Shown here in pieces: positions 8,728 through 18,231 of a stretch of 64,000 nt of DNA (its first letter is position 1; each line of letters starts with the position of its first letter). The translations under genes and the position numbers were made by a program. Below the pieces are notes generated by a model, which saw only the letters and a program-made list of their open reading frames with translations, was not told the origin of the DNA and did no database searches. This DNA comes from an uncultured Alphaproteobacteria bacterium (GTDB lineage Bacteria > Pseudomonadota > Alphaproteobacteria > HIMB59): contig CACIPV010000003.1 of assembly GCA_902588615.1 (NCBI GenBank), positions 34,912 to 98,911 of the forward strand, in the 5' to 3' direction.

Positions 8728-10053
8728 TTGTTTAATTCAGGAACAATATATTCAAACTTTACTCCTTTAGTGAAGGCCCCAGTTATTGGTTATAGAATTT
8801 CTGGAGGCGATGTTTTGAATATCTTAAAGAAAATTACAAAAAAAAATTTTTCTAAAGATCACTCTTTAATCCGAATAGTTAAAATTTATCAAAAAGATGA
8901 GTCCATATTGGATGAGTGTAGTGTGGTATATTTTAAATCTCCCAAATCCTTTACTGGAGAGGATGTCTGTGAAATTTTTTTACACGGATCACCACTAATA
9001 GCTAGTCAATTTGAGCAGTTATTAAAGGATCTAAAAGTTCCAGGCTTACGATTGGCAAAAAATGGAGAGTTCTCTTACAGGTCTGTTCTAAATAGCAAGA
9101 ATTCTCTTAAACAAGCTAAGGCTATTAATGGAATAATTTCAAATGAAAGCTTTTCAGCCTTAGAATATAACAAAAAACTACTTTTTGAGGGAGATTTTGT
9201 CAGCGGTCTTGTCCCTCTCAGGGAGGAAGTTATAAATTTATTTTCAGAAATTACTGCATCGATTGACTTCGTTGACGACGAGGACTTCAATTTTAATCAA
9301 ATAAAGAAAAAGATAAGAAAATTTTTCACTAATTGTAATAATTTATTACATAAAAATAGAACAAAAATAGAACAAAAAAATATATGTAGAATTATGTTGG
9401 TAGGTCAAGTAAATGTTGGTAAGTCGACGCTATTTAACAAAATTATTGATAAAGATAGAGCAATTGTCACAAATATCAAAGGCACTACAAGGGATATTCT
9501 CTCAAATGAATTTTTAATTAACAGTAATCGGTTTGAAATCTTCGATACCGCAGGGCAAAGATCTAAACAAGGTAAAATAGAAAAATATGGCTATAAAAAA
9601 GCGCAGAAAATATCGAAGGAAATTGACCATTTTTTTGTATTAATCGATCAAAATACTAAAAAATCAGATATATCAGCACTTCTAAAGGATTTCATGTTAC
9701 ATAAGAATTACAGCTTAATTGAGACAAAATCTGATATATACAAATATAAAACAGATAATATCAAAATAAACCATAGTCTAGAAAGGGAAAAAATATACCA
9801 GAAATTAAAATTATCTTCGATTCATCGAAGATATGTAAAAAATAACAATAAAATGACCGATCTAAATTTAGAAGAAATCGATTTTTTGGCAAGAGTATTA
9901 GAATATGAACACGATATTGCTAAGGAAAAGGATATTTTGATCATAGCCCAGCTAATGAGAAATATATTAGATGATTTTTCCTATGAATTTGGTTATATTA
10001 ATAACGAAGATGTTTACGATAGAGTTTTTAGCAAATTTTGCATAGGGAAGTAG
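8728..10053 (+). CDS. mnmE: tRNA modification GTPase MnmE
   Basis: With MnmG, makes the 5-carboxymethylaminomethyl-type modification on wobble uridines. The N-terminal tetrahydrofolate-binding domain starts GTIYSNFTPLVKAPVIGYRISGG; the GTPase has G1 VGQVNVGKST near residue 228, the switch region TRDILSNE and G3 FDTAGQR near 273, with a G4 in the form ETKSD near 335. The C-terminus FCIGK carries the conserved catalytic Cys motif. TTG at 8728 is the first usable start and fits the family N-terminus. The 441-residue length is normal, and mnmG follows after one base. Confidence 0.94.
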   Translation: MFNSGTIYSNFTPLVKAPVIGYRISGGDVLNILKKITKKNFSKDHSLIRIVKIYQKDESILDECSVVYFKSPKSFTGEDVCEIFLHGSPLIASQFEQLLKDLKVPGLRLAKNGEFSYRSVLNSKNSLKQAKAINGIISNESFSALEYNKKLLFEGDFVSGLVPLREEVINLFSEITASIDFVDDEDFNFNQIKKKIRKFFTNCNNLLHKNRTKIEQKNICRIMLVGQVNVGKSTLFNKIIDKDRAIVTNIKGTTRDILSNEFLINSNRFEIFDTAGQRSKQGKIEKYGYKKAQKISKEIDHFFVLIDQNTKKSDISALLKDFMLHKNYSLIETKSDIYKYKTDNIKINHSLEREKIYQKLKLSSIHRRYVKNNNKMTDLNLEEIDFLARVLEYEHDIAKEKDILIIAQLMRNILDDFSYEFGYINNEDVYDRVFSKFCIGK

Positions 10054-10054
10054 A

Positions 10055-11911
10055 TTGTTTCACGTGGAACATTATGATGTTGTAGTTATTGGTGCTGGTC
10101 ATGCTGGAATAGAAGCAGCTAATATTTCTGACAAATATGGTCTAAAAACAGCACTTATAACTAAAAATTACTCAGATTTGGGAAAATTATCATGCAATCC
10201 TAGTATTGGAGGAGTTGGTAAGACACATATAGCAAGTGAAGTTGACATTTTAGGAGGTGTAATTTGTAAAATTGGTGATAAATCAGCAATACATTACAGA
10301 GTATTAAATCTTTCTAAGGGGCCAGCAGTATGGGGCGTAAGAGCTCAAATTGATAGAGATTTATACTCTCAAAACATGAAAAAGTTTATTAAATCTTCTA
10401 AAATTGACCTTATTGAAGACGAGGCTGTTAATATATTAGAAAAAAATAATAAAATTTTAGGTGTTGAACTGTCTAAAATTGGAAAAATAAAATCAAAGGC
10501 AGTTATTCTCACAACAGGAACCTTTCTCAATGGAAAGATTTATTTCGGTAATGAGTCGCAAGAAGCAGGGAGAATAGGAAATAGCTCTTCAAAATTTCTT
10601 GCAAAGTTTATTAACAATAATTTTAAAACAATGAGGCTGAAAACAGGAACACCTCCCAGAATATATGCTCAATCTATTAATTATGATGTTTTAGAACCTC
10701 AGATATCTGAAAACAATGGTATTTTTTTATCATATTTTACAAAACAAAATACGAACAAAAAAATTAATTGTTTCATTACCAAAACTAATAACAAGACCCA
10801 TAAAATAATCAGAGATAATCTTGATAAGTCTGCGATGTACTCAGGTATAATTAAATCTCAAGGTGTGAGGTACTGCCCTTCAATTGAAGATAAAATAACA
10901 AAGTTTGGAGATAGAAACGGTCACAATATTTTTTTAGAACCAGAGGGTTTAAACTCTGATCTTGTCTATCCAAACGGTATATCAAATTCTTTAGATAAAA
11001 AAATCCAACTAAAATTTTTAAGGTCAATAAAAGGTTTAGAAAAATGTGAAGTAGATCAATTTGGATACGCAGTTGAGTATGACTCTGTTGACCCTAGGGA
11101 ATTAAAAAATAATTTTGAAACAAAAAAAATAGAAAACTTTTTTTTAGCAGGTCAAATAAATGGAACAACAGGATATGAAGAAGCAGCAGGGCAGGGTGTC
11201 TATGCCGCTATTCATGCTGCAATAAAGATAAAAAAAATAAAATTCGACACAAAGGTTTTTGAGAGAGATAACAGTTATATTGGTGTCTTAGTTGATGATT
11301 TAACAAAACTTGGAGTGACAGAGCCATATCGAATGTTTACGTCAAGAGCAGAAAATAGGCTAAAGCTAAGAACTGATAATTCTTACGAACGATTTTCAAC
11401 AATCATCACCTCTAAATCTTTTAACAAAAGTGAATATTCTTTAATTTCAAAAAATATTATTAATGAAAAGAAAATATTAGACTATTTAAAAAAACAAAAA
11501 TTTTCACCCAATGATTTAATGAAAAAAAATATTAAAGTTAAAAAAGATGGCAAAGTAAGAAATGGGTTCGAAGTTCTAAAATTCTTAGATCCATCCCCAG
11601 AAAATTTTAAACAATTCTTTAATATTAAAATAAGTCAAAAATTGTTAACTAAAATTTATTTTGACTCCAAATATGATGTTTTTTATGAGAGAGAAAAAAA
11701 GTCATTTGATCAACTGAGTAAGAATAAAAACATGAAATTGACAAATATTGATTTTAATAAGATACCTTCTTTATCTAAAGAAATTCTTGAAAAATTAAAT
11801 AAACACAAACCTGAAAATTTATATGATGCTGGTAAAATTTCAGGCATCACACCCAGCGCACTTTTTCAAATAGTAAAACACAAAAAAGTTAAAGGTAATA
11901 AAGTTGCTTAA
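10055..11911 (+). CDS. mnmG: tRNA uridine-5-carboxymethylaminomethyl enzyme MnmG (GidA)
   Basis: FAD-dependent partner of MnmE. The FAD-binding loop is VVVIGAGHAGIEAA near residue 9, followed by SCNPSIGGVGKTHIASEVD near 50. TTGTFLNGKIYFG near 170, GTPPRIYAQSI near 215, YCPSIEDKITKF near 290 and GQINGTTGYEEAAGQG near 380 are all family signatures. The C-terminal helical domain, which binds MnmE, ends in GKISGITPSALFQIVKH. Length 618 is normal. The TTG start lies within one base of the parS-like site, so ParB binding and transcription could interfere. It overlaps rsmG by 8 bases. Confidence 0.96.
   Translation: MFHVEHYDVVVIGAGHAGIEAANISDKYGLKTALITKNYSDLGKLSCNPSIGGVGKTHIASEVDILGGVICKIGDKSAIHYRVLNLSKGPAVWGVRAQIDRDLYSQNMKKFIKSSKIDLIEDEAVNILEKNNKILGVELSKIGKIKSKAVILTTGTFLNGKIYFGNESQEAGRIGNSSSKFLAKFINNNFKTMRLKTGTPPRIYAQSINYDVLEPQISENNGIFLSYFTKQNTNKKINCFITKTNNKTHKIIRDNLDKSAMYSGIIKSQGVRYCPSIEDKITKFGDRNGHNIFLEPEGLNSDLVYPNGISNSLDKKIQLKFLRSIKGLEKCEVDQFGYAVEYDSVDPRELKNNFETKKIENFFLAGQINGTTGYEEAAGQGVYAAIHAAIKIKKIKFDTKVFERDNSYIGVLVDDLTKLGVTEPYRMFTSRAENRLKLRTDNSYERFSTIITSKSFNKSEYSLISKNIINEKKILDYLKKQKFSPNDLMKKNIKVKKDGKVRNGFEVLKFLDPSPENFKQFFNIKISQKLLTKIYFDSKYDVFYEREKKSFDQLSKNKNMKLTNIDFNKIPSLSKEILEKLNKHKPENLYDAGKISGITPSALFQIVKHKKVKGNKVA
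10056..10071. other. parS-like centromere site over the mnmG start codon
   Basis: TGTTTCACGTGGAACA differs at one position from the well-known bacterial parS consensus TGTTTCACGTGAAACA. parA and parB lie 2.4 kb downstream. The site also encodes residues 2-6 of MnmG (FHVEH), explaining that protein's unusual MFHVEH start. It is the only such site I found in the window. Confidence 0.85.
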
Positions 11912-12509
11912 TGAAAAATTAGTAAACTTTTGCAATGAAAATTTTGATAACTCAAAATCAATTTTAAATAAACTTTTTGAATATAAAAAAATACTAATAA
12001 AAGAAAATGAGTCTTTGAACTTGATTGGGAAAAGTACAATCGTAAATTTAGACGAAAGACATCTTCTAGATTGCATACAGATAGTTAAGTATCTACCCCA
12101 TCATGGAAAGTCTCTGATGGACATCGGAACAGGTGCTGGACTTCCAGGAATAATATTATCAATTATTGGTTTTAAAAACCTTCATTTAGTTGAAAAATCA
12201 CCAAAAAAAGCTCTTTTTCTAGAAAAATGTAAATTACAATTAGATTTAAATTATCGTGTGCATAATAAATCCATAACAGAAATATTAGATCTTAATGTCG
12301 ATTGTATTACAGCGCGTGCTTTTGCTTCTGTAGAAAAAATTATATCTATGACTAAGAACATAATAAATAAAAAAACAAAATTCATACTGCTAAAAGGAAG
12401 ATCTTATTTAACAGAACTCAAAGCAATTAATCCACAAAAGTATTCTTGGGAGACACATCCAAGTATTACATCAAGTGAATCTAAAATAATAATCATGGCT
12501 GCTAAATGA
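11904..12509 (+). CDS. rsmG: 16S rRNA (guanine-N7) methyltransferase RsmG (GidB)
   Basis: Methylates N7 of G527 of 16S rRNA using S-adenosylmethionine. The SAM-binding motif is SLMDIGTGAGLPGI near residue 70; NLIGKSTI and RHLLDCIQ precede it and ITARAFASVEKII near 133 follows, as in the family. Length 201 is normal. Translation starts at TTG inside the end of mnmG, and the stop overlaps the start of parA as ATGA, so mnmE to parB looks like one operon. Confidence 0.94.
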   Translation: MLNEKLVNFCNENFDNSKSILNKLFEYKKILIKENESLNLIGKSTIVNLDERHLLDCIQIVKYLPHHGKSLMDIGTGAGLPGIILSIIGFKNLHLVEKSPKKALFLEKCKLQLDLNYRVHNKSITEILDLNVDCITARAFASVEKIISMTKNIINKKTKFILLKGRSYLTELKAINPQKYSWETHPSITSSESKIIIMAAK

Positions 12510-13273
12510 TTGTTACTATAGCAAATCAAAAAGGAGGTGTAGGTAAAACTACAACAGTTGTTAATTTAGCAACTGCTTTAGCTTCCATTGATAAAAATGT
12601 TTTAGTTGTGGACATGGATCCCCAATATAACTCCTCCATGTCTTTTAATTCTTACGATGCTAATAGATCAATTTATAAAGTTTTCAGTAATGAGACTGAT
12701 ATAAATAATGCTATACAAAAATCTCTAATCCCAAAGTTAGATGTTATTTCAGCGTGTGAAGATTTGGCCGCAGCAGAATATGAGCTTGCCGATGATGAAA
12801 ATAGAAATTATTTACTAAAAAAATATATTAACAATATTTCCAAAAGCTATGATTATATTTTCATTGATACACCTCCAACACTAGGCTTACTAACAATAAG
12901 CTCTTTAACTGCTAGTAATGAAGTTTTGATCCCAGTACAGTGTGAGTTTTTTGCATTAGAAGGCTTATCAAAACTAATTAAGACCATAGAAATTGTTAAA
13001 TCAAATCTTAATATAAATTTAAAATTAAATGGAATTATTTTGACAATGTATGACAAAAGAAATTCTTTATCATCTTTAATTGAAAAAGAGGCAAGAGAAT
13101 ACTTTGATATGAATGTATATAAATTTAATGTCCCTAGAAATGTTACCCTGTCTGAAGCACCTAGTCACGGTTTACCAGCTATAATATATGATCTCAAGTG
13201 TGCGGGTTCACAAGCTTACATTGCACTAGCCAAAGAGTTTATAGAAAGGAGCACTATAGATGGCAACAAATAA
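12506..13273 (+). CDS. parA: Chromosome partitioning ATPase ParA
   Basis: Moves ParB-parS complexes during chromosome segregation. The deviant Walker A ANQKGGVGKTTTVVNLA is at residues 6-22, with VVDMDPQYNSS near 35, FIDTPPTLGLLT near 118 and VPVQCEFFALEGL near 138. Length 255 is typical of chromosomal ParA/Soj. No N-terminal DNA-binding domain is present, which fits a chromosomal rather than plasmid ParA. The gene overlaps rsmG by 4 bases and parB by 14. Confidence 0.96.
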   Translation: MIVTIANQKGGVGKTTTVVNLATALASIDKNVLVVDMDPQYNSSMSFNSYDANRSIYKVFSNETDINNAIQKSLIPKLDVISACEDLAAAEYELADDENRNYLLKKYINNISKSYDYIFIDTPPTLGLLTISSLTASNEVLIPVQCEFFALEGLSKLIKTIEIVKSNLNINLKLNGIILTMYDKRNSLSSLIEKEAREYFDMNVYKFNVPRNVTLSEAPSHGLPAIIYDLKCAGSQAYIALAKEFIERSTIDGNK

Positions 13274-14096
13274 AAAATTAGGAAAAGGGCTTTCTTCACT
13301 TCTTGGAAACAAAGAAGATCTTTCAATTTCAATAAATGATAAAAATGACAATGGACTATTGTTAGTCTCAATAGAGAAAATATTTAGAGATGAAAACCAG
13401 CCTCGAAAAGAATTTGATCCTGAGAAAATTAATGAATTAGCGCAGTCAATTAAAAAAAATGGATTAATTCAGCCATTAATTTTGAGTAAAAGAAATTACG
13501 ACACCTATACCCTTGTCGCAGGAGAACGTAGATGGAGGGCCGCTCAAATTGCAGAGCTAAAAATACTACCATCTCTTTTATTGCCACAAGACCTAGATAA
13601 AGATGAGATATCACTAATAGAAAACATTCAAAGAGAGGATCTTAAGATTTCCGAGGAAGCTCAAGCTTATCAAAGATTGATTGATAAAAATAATTACACA
13701 CATGAAAATTTGGCACAAATAGTTGGGAAAAGTAGATCTCATATAACAAACCTTTTAAGAATTCTAAATTTAGATAAATACTTTTTAAGTCTTTTGAATA
13801 AAGGAATAATTACAATGGGTCATGCTAGAGCCTTAATTGGAAAAACACCAGATAATTTTGATGAAAAAACATTATCAAACATTTCATCAGGCAAAATTTC
13901 AGTAAGAGACTTAGAGAAAAACAAAGTAAGGGTTCAAAACCACGAGCCAAACTTAATTCAGGAAGAAAAAAATTTAAGCGCTACAATAGGTTTTAAAACT
14001 AAAATTACTTACAATAAAAAAGGTAAAGGAAATATTAAAATCTTCTATGAAAATTTAGAACAGTATAATTTTTTAATTACAAAGTTAAAAAATTAA
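13260..14096 (+). CDS. parB: Chromosome partitioning protein ParB
   Basis: Binds parS and spreads as a CTP-dependent clamp. The N-terminal KLGKGLSSLLG motif contacts ParA; the ParB/Srx domain contains QPRKEFDPEKINELAQSI near residue 52 and VAGERRWRAAQIAEL near 85, the CTP-binding signature. The helix-turn-helix AQIVGKSRSHITNLLRILNL lies near 155. The C-terminal dimerisation domain is short. Its probable target is the site at 10056-10071. The last 20 bases overlap the convergent gene at 14077. Confidence 0.95.
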   Translation: MATNKKLGKGLSSLLGNKEDLSISINDKNDNGLLLVSIEKIFRDENQPRKEFDPEKINELAQSIKKNGLIQPLILSKRNYDTYTLVAGERRWRAAQIAELKILPSLLLPQDLDKDEISLIENIQREDLKISEEAQAYQRLIDKNNYTHENLAQIVGKSRSHITNLLRILNLDKYFLSLLNKGIITMGHARALIGKTPDNFDEKTLSNISSGKISVRDLEKNKVRVQNHEPNLIQEEKNLSATIGFKTKITYNKKGKGNIKIFYENLEQYNFLITKLKN

Positions 14097-14700
14097 ATTT
14101 TTTATACTTCACCTCTTCTTTTATCTTATTGTAAATTTTTTTTGCATCACTCTGGTTTCTTCTTAATTCATAAATGTCTTTTCTGATATCAAATATAAAG
14201 TTGATATTTTCTTTAATTTTATTTTCTTTAAAGCTATCTGTCTGATTAATGATATATTTAGATAACTCCGAATATATTAGATAAGGAGACGATACGAATA
14301 AATCTAGCATACCAGAATCATCGATTTTCATAATTTTTCTTAAATAATATTCTATATCTTTTTGGTAATTATATCCATTCACACTATATGAAGATCTAAA
14401 GTAAGTCTTATAATTTTTGTAATCAGTAAGTATTAAACATTTAGTATTCGAATTTAGAAAATCTTCAACAACTTTTCTATTATTTGAAAAACACACATTT
14501 ATTATTTTATCTAAAAATAAATCATTTGGTTCTTCTTTAATAATTTTATCTTGATAGGTTAGTTTTATATTTTTTTTTTTAGAATAGTTTTCGAATATAT
14601 ATAAATAAAAAAGTCCTACCTCTTCACTAACCTTATTAACTAAAAGTTTTGTTTTACTCTCATTTTCAACAAAATCTTTTATTTTCTCTAAATTATTCAT
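14077..14700 (-). CDS. Possible shortened DNA polymerase III delta subunit (HolA-like)
   Basis: I do not recognise this 207-residue protein with certainty from sequence alone. Its place after lptE-like and leuS, convergent with parB, is where holA normally lies in alphaproteobacteria. It shows FLDKIINVCFSNNRKVVEDF, then a KCLILTDYKNYK strand, then helical segments YQKDIEYYLRKIMKID and PYLIYSELSKYI, loosely like clamp-loader delta, but it is much shorter than the roughly 330 residues expected and no Walker A is visible (delta does not need one). Very Lys-, Asn- and Ile-rich. It overlaps the lptE-like gene by 4 bases. Confidence 0.45.
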   Translation of the reverse strand: MNNLEKIKDFVENESKTKLLVNKVSEEVGLFYLYIFENYSKKKNIKLTYQDKIIKEEPNDLFLDKIINVCFSNNRKVVEDFLNSNTKCLILTDYKNYKTYFRSSYSVNGYNYQKDIEYYLRKIMKIDDSGMLDLFVSSPYLIYSELSKYIINQTDSFKENKIKENINFIFDIRKDIYELRRNQSDAKKIYNKIKEEVKYKKFNFLTL

Positions 14701-15188
14701 TTATTTTCACATATTTTCTCAGACTCGATTACATTATTAATAAAATCTTTAACTAATATCTCTGTATTTTGCTTCTTTATTTTTTCCTCCGCTTTAGCAT
14801 TACTAGTATATTGCTTACTATCTGCAAATATATAAAATTGTGATGCTTCCTCTTTAAAATCGTATATTTTACAATTTTCAATTTGATCAATAATTTTTAC
14901 ATTTAGATAAGTATTCACTCTCTTTCTATCAGATGTATTATCAATATTTGTAATAAATAATGATGATGTATGTTGTATGTCCGCATTTATCTCTAAATTA
15001 GACCCTCCATCGTAAATTCCAAAATTAAATAAGTTATTTTTTAGTAATGTTTTTAAAAGAAGACCGTCAAATTCACCATCAATATATCCAATTGAATATT
15101 TATAATTGTCTTCATTTATATTTTTCTTTGTGCATGACAAAAAAATTAAACTAGTTAGTAATAATATTAATAATTTTATCTTGAACAT
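14697..15188 (-). CDS. LptE-like lipoprotein
   Basis: 163 residues with a lipoprotein signal peptide ending in the lipobox FLSC (Cys19). In this cluster position (between leuS and holA) most alphaproteobacteria encode LptE, the outer-membrane lipoprotein that plugs LptD during lipopolysaccharide assembly. The body shows beta-rich stretches such as [18 protein letters not shown] and [13 protein letters not shown] consistent with that fold, but overall similarity cannot be proved by eye. The start overlaps the end of leuS by 38 bases; no later start would keep the signal peptide. Confidence 0.6.
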   Translation of the reverse strand: MFKIKLLILLLTSLIFLSCTKKNINEDNYKYSIGYIDGEFDGLLLKTLLKNNLFNFGIYDGGSNLEINADIQHTSSLFITNIDNTSDRKRVNTYLNVKIIDQIENCKIYDFKEEASQFYIFADSKQYTSNAKAEEKIKKQNTEILVKDFINNVIESEKICENK

Positions 15189-17511
15189 TTATAACTTTTA
15201 TCACTTTTTTATTATCTATTTTATTTTTAATTTTATCTAATTTATATATTAATTCTAAAACCTCTTCTTCTTTATAGCCCTTTATAGTATCTAAAGTTGT
15301 GACCAACTTACCTTGTACTTGTATTGGTAAGTTTATATTAGTTTCTAATAACAAATCACTATTAACAGCAGGCCAATTTTTCATATTGTCCTCTTTAAAA
15401 ATATTTTTCATAATATTTAAAGTCATCCTAGGAACAATAGGTTTTAGACATATAAGAATTTTTTTACTTAGTTCAGTATCATGCAAGTATACTTTATTTT
15501 TTTCTAAATAGTTAAAAAGTGTATATATGTCAGCTATACATTTATTAAGTGAAAAATCTGAAATATTTTTTTCGATATTATAAATGAATCTCTCTACAAT
15601 TTTTTCTGTATCCTCTAAAATTTCGGTTCTTTTAAATGTAAAATACTTTTCTATCCTTCTAACTAAGTTTTTAGAACTTTGAATACCCTCATCTGTCCAT
15701 TCAAGCTCTCTGTCAGGAGGGGAGTCTGAGATCATAAAAATTCTCGTTGCATCAATACCATAGTTTTCTAGTATTTCATCTGGCTCAATTACATTTTTTT
15801 TTGATTTTGACATTTTTTCAGTTGGGCCCTCTTCGATGGATTCTTTTGTATCCTTTTTAAAAAGTTTTCCATCGATTTCTAAAATGTCCTTTGGCATTAC
15901 CCAACCTTTACTTGTTTTGTAAGTTTTATGAGTAATCATCCCTTGAGTAAAAAGCTGTTTAAAAGGCTCGTCAACTTTAAGATTATAAATATCTCTTAGA
16001 GCTTTCATAAAAAACCTTGAATATAATAAATGAAGAATTGCATGTTCTATCCCACCAATATATTTGTCTACAGGTAAGAACTCATTGACGGTTTCTTTAT
16101 CAAATGGCTTATCGAGTTTGTTGTTTAAAAACCTTATATAATACCAAGATGAATCAACAAAAGTATCCAAAGTATCCGTTTCTCTTAGAGCGTCTTTATT
16201 TGTTATAGGACATTTTACTTTTCTCCAACTTTCGTGACTAATTAAAGCATTACCTTTACCATTTAAATTAACATCGTATGGCAATACCACAGGCAATTCA
16301 GATTTATCTAAAACTCTATAAGTTCCATCTTCATAGTAAATCACAGGTATTGGACACCCCCAATACCTTTGTCTAGAAACCCCCCAGTCTCTTATTTTAA
16401 AATTAACTGATTTTGACCCTATTTCATTTTTTTCAAAATAAGTAATTATTTCTTTTATTGCATCAGAAATCCTCAAACCATCAATTAAAGGAGAATTGAT
16501 TAAGACACCTTCCTGAGTATAAGGCAGTTCACTATCATCACATTGTATGACTTTTATAATTGGTAATTTATATTTTTTTGCAAATTCGTAATCTCTTTCA
16601 TCATGTGCTGGACAGCCAAATATTGCGCCTTCCCCGTAATTGTCTAAAACAAAATTTGCAATATATACAGGTAATTCTTTATCCAAAATAGGGTGCTTAC
16701 ATTTTATATTTAATAAAAAACCCAATTTTTCTTTATCTTTATCACTTTTTTCAAATTCATTCTTAATACTCTCTATTTCTTTTTCGTTTAAGAGCCCGCT
16801 TACGAGAGTATGATTTAAGGATATAGCAATGAAAGTTGCTCCATAAATTGTATCAGGCCGAGTGGTATATATATTTAGGTGCTCTTTTTTTCCAACAACC
16901 TGAAATTTAACCTCTGCACCTATAGATTTCCCTATCCAATTTTTCTGCATAGTCTTCACTTTCTCCGGCCATAAGTTTAATTTTTTAAGATCATTTAACA
17001 GTTCATCAGCATAATTTGTAATCTTGAAAAACCACTGTGATAAAACTTTTTTCTCAACTGTAGCGCCAGTTCTCCAACCTTTTCCATCGATAACCTGCTC
17101 ATTAGCGAGAACAGTTTGATCTATGGGATCCCAATTTACCAGTGCATCTTTTTTGTAAGCTAGTCCAGCGTTGTATAGGTCTATGAAAAGTTCTTGTTGA
17201 TATTGATAATAATCTTTGTTGCATGTTGCTAGCTCTTTCTCCCAATCCAAGTCCAGATCAAGTTTTTTTAGCTGGTTTTTCATATTTTGTATATTTGTTA
17301 AAGTCCAATCTTGAGGGTGAGTATCAAATTGTATTGCTGCATTTTCTGCCGGTAATCCAAATGCATCCCATCCCATAGGATGAATTACATTGTCTCCTTT
17401 GAGCTTGTGGTATCGCGCACAAATATCACCAATTACATAATTTCGCACGTGCCCCATATGTATGTTTCCCGATGGGTATGGAAACATCTCTAGGATATAC
17501 TTCTTTTGCAT
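15151..17511 (-). CDS. leuS: Leucyl-tRNA synthetase
   Basis: Class I synthetase charging tRNA-Leu. The HIGH motif is HMGH at residues 18-21 within [15 protein letters not shown], and [12 protein letters not shown] is near residue 565. The CP1 editing domain is intact in outline, with [12 protein letters not shown] near 220 and [13 protein letters not shown] near 300. Oddly, the protein begins only eight residues before the MFPYPSG strand: family members usually have 30-40 more residues, including a KWQ-type helix. An in-frame TAA lies just upstream of the ATG, so no extension is possible in this frame. Total length 786 is short for the family. The DUF3576 gene ends 9 bases before it. Confidence 0.95.
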   Translation of the reverse strand: MQKKYILEMFPYPSGNIHMGHVRNYVIGDICARYHKLKGDNVIHPMGWDAFGLPAENAAIQFDTHPQDWTLTNIQNMKNQLKKLDLDLDWEKELATCNKDYYQYQQELFIDLYNAGLAYKKDALVNWDPIDQTVLANEQVIDGKGWRTGATVEKKVLSQWFFKITNYADELLNDLKKLNLWPEKVKTMQKNWIGKSIGAEVKFQVVGKKEHLNIYTTRPDTIYGATFIAISLNHTLVSGLLNEKEIESIKNEFEKSDKDKEKLGFLLNIKCKHPILDKELPVYIANFVLDNYGEGAIFGCPAHDERDYEFAKKYKLPIIKVIQCDDSELPYTQEGVLINSPLIDGLRISDAIKEIITYFEKNEIGSKSVNFKIRDWGVSRQRYWGCPIPVIYYEDGTYRVLDKSELPVVLPYDVNLNGKGNALISHESWRKVKCPITNKDALRETDTLDTFVDSSWYYIRFLNNKLDKPFDKETVNEFLPVDKYIGGIEHAILHLLYSRFFMKALRDIYNLKVDEPFKQLFTQGMITHKTYKTSKGWVMPKDILEIDGKLFKKDTKESIEEGPTEKMSKSKKNVIEPDEILENYGIDATRIFMISDSPPDRELEWTDEGIQSSKNLVRRIEKYFTFKRTEILEDTEKIVERFIYNIEKNISDFSLNKCIADIYTLFNYLEKNKVYLHDTELSKKILICLKPIVPRMTLNIMKNIFKEDNMKNWPAVNSDLLLETNINLPIQVQGKLVTTLDTIKGYKEEEVLELIYKLDKIKNKIDNKKVIKVINVQDKIINIITN

Positions 17512-17520
17512 TAAAAGTTT

Positions 17521-18135
17521 TTAAGATAGTTCGTTTTCAACTTTGATTTGAATTGCCGTCTCAAGTATTTTCAAAGTTAAATCATTTTCCTCTGACGTGT
17601 AGGAAGTGCTCTCATTATACCAAGTATCATCTGTCTTTTTTTGACAAATTAATTTTACTTTTACACCATTAGAAACTAGCTCTTGGGAATTTATTGTCAC
17701 TTTTATATTACATCTCTGGTTAGGACTATTATTCTCCATAATCCACTCTGTAGAAATAAATCCACCCTGTGAGTCAACAATTTTTAGTGGATATTGATCA
17801 AGTATTCCCAATGAAGCTTGCCATAGAAATGGATTTATTGCTAAGCCTTGATAATTGGATCCAACACCCCCGTTATTAAAATTCTGAGCAAAGCTTGTAA
17901 TGCTAATTGGGTTTGTAGTTTTACCACTAGGTCCAGCGGCTCTTTCCTTGTCTTCACAGAGCATTCTAGCATCTCTTCCTATGATTTTCCTGTGAGGGTT
18001 ATTACATGGACCGTATAATTTATCTAATTTTGCCATATTTGCAGCATGGTCTCCACCAAGAGGACCTTTGCTACAAGATTGAATAGAAATTAATGAAATA
18101 AGTAAAAAAAATAAAATCCAGAGAGATTTAAACAT
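17521..18135 (-). CDS. DUF3576 lipoprotein
   Basis: 204 residues with a lipoprotein signal ending SIQSC (Cys21). The conserved DUF3576 core is NPFLWQASLGILDQYPLKIVD followed by SQGGFISTEWI, here near residues 108-140. The family is found in alphaproteobacteria next to leuS, as here; its function is unknown, and an outer-membrane or periplasmic location is inferred from the lipobox. CNNPHRKIIGRDARMLCED upstream of the core has two Cys residues. Confidence 0.85.
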   Translation of the reverse strand: MFKSLWILFFLLISLISIQSCSKGPLGGDHAANMAKLDKLYGPCNNPHRKIIGRDARMLCEDKERAAGPSGKTTNPISITSFAQNFNNGGVGSNYQGLAINPFLWQASLGILDQYPLKIVDSQGGFISTEWIMENNSPNQRCNIKVTINSQELVSNGVKVKLICQKKTDDTWYNESTSYTSEENDLTLKILETAIQIKVENELS

Positions 18136-18180
18136 ATCGAAATACTATGAAATTAATATTCTTATAACAAGGCAGAAATA

Positions 18181-18214
18181 AAAAAAAACCAGGCAGAAAG
18201 TTCCACCTGGTTTT
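18181..18214 (-). terminator. Rho-independent terminator of the porin gene
   Basis: On the minus strand a stem AAAACCAGG pairs with CCTGGTTTT around a 12-base loop, followed by more T residues. It begins 18 bases after the porin stop codon. The flanking A and T tracts on both sides mean it could also work on the plus strand. Confidence 0.88.
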
Positions 18215-18231
18215 AAAAAAATTAGATTTTA

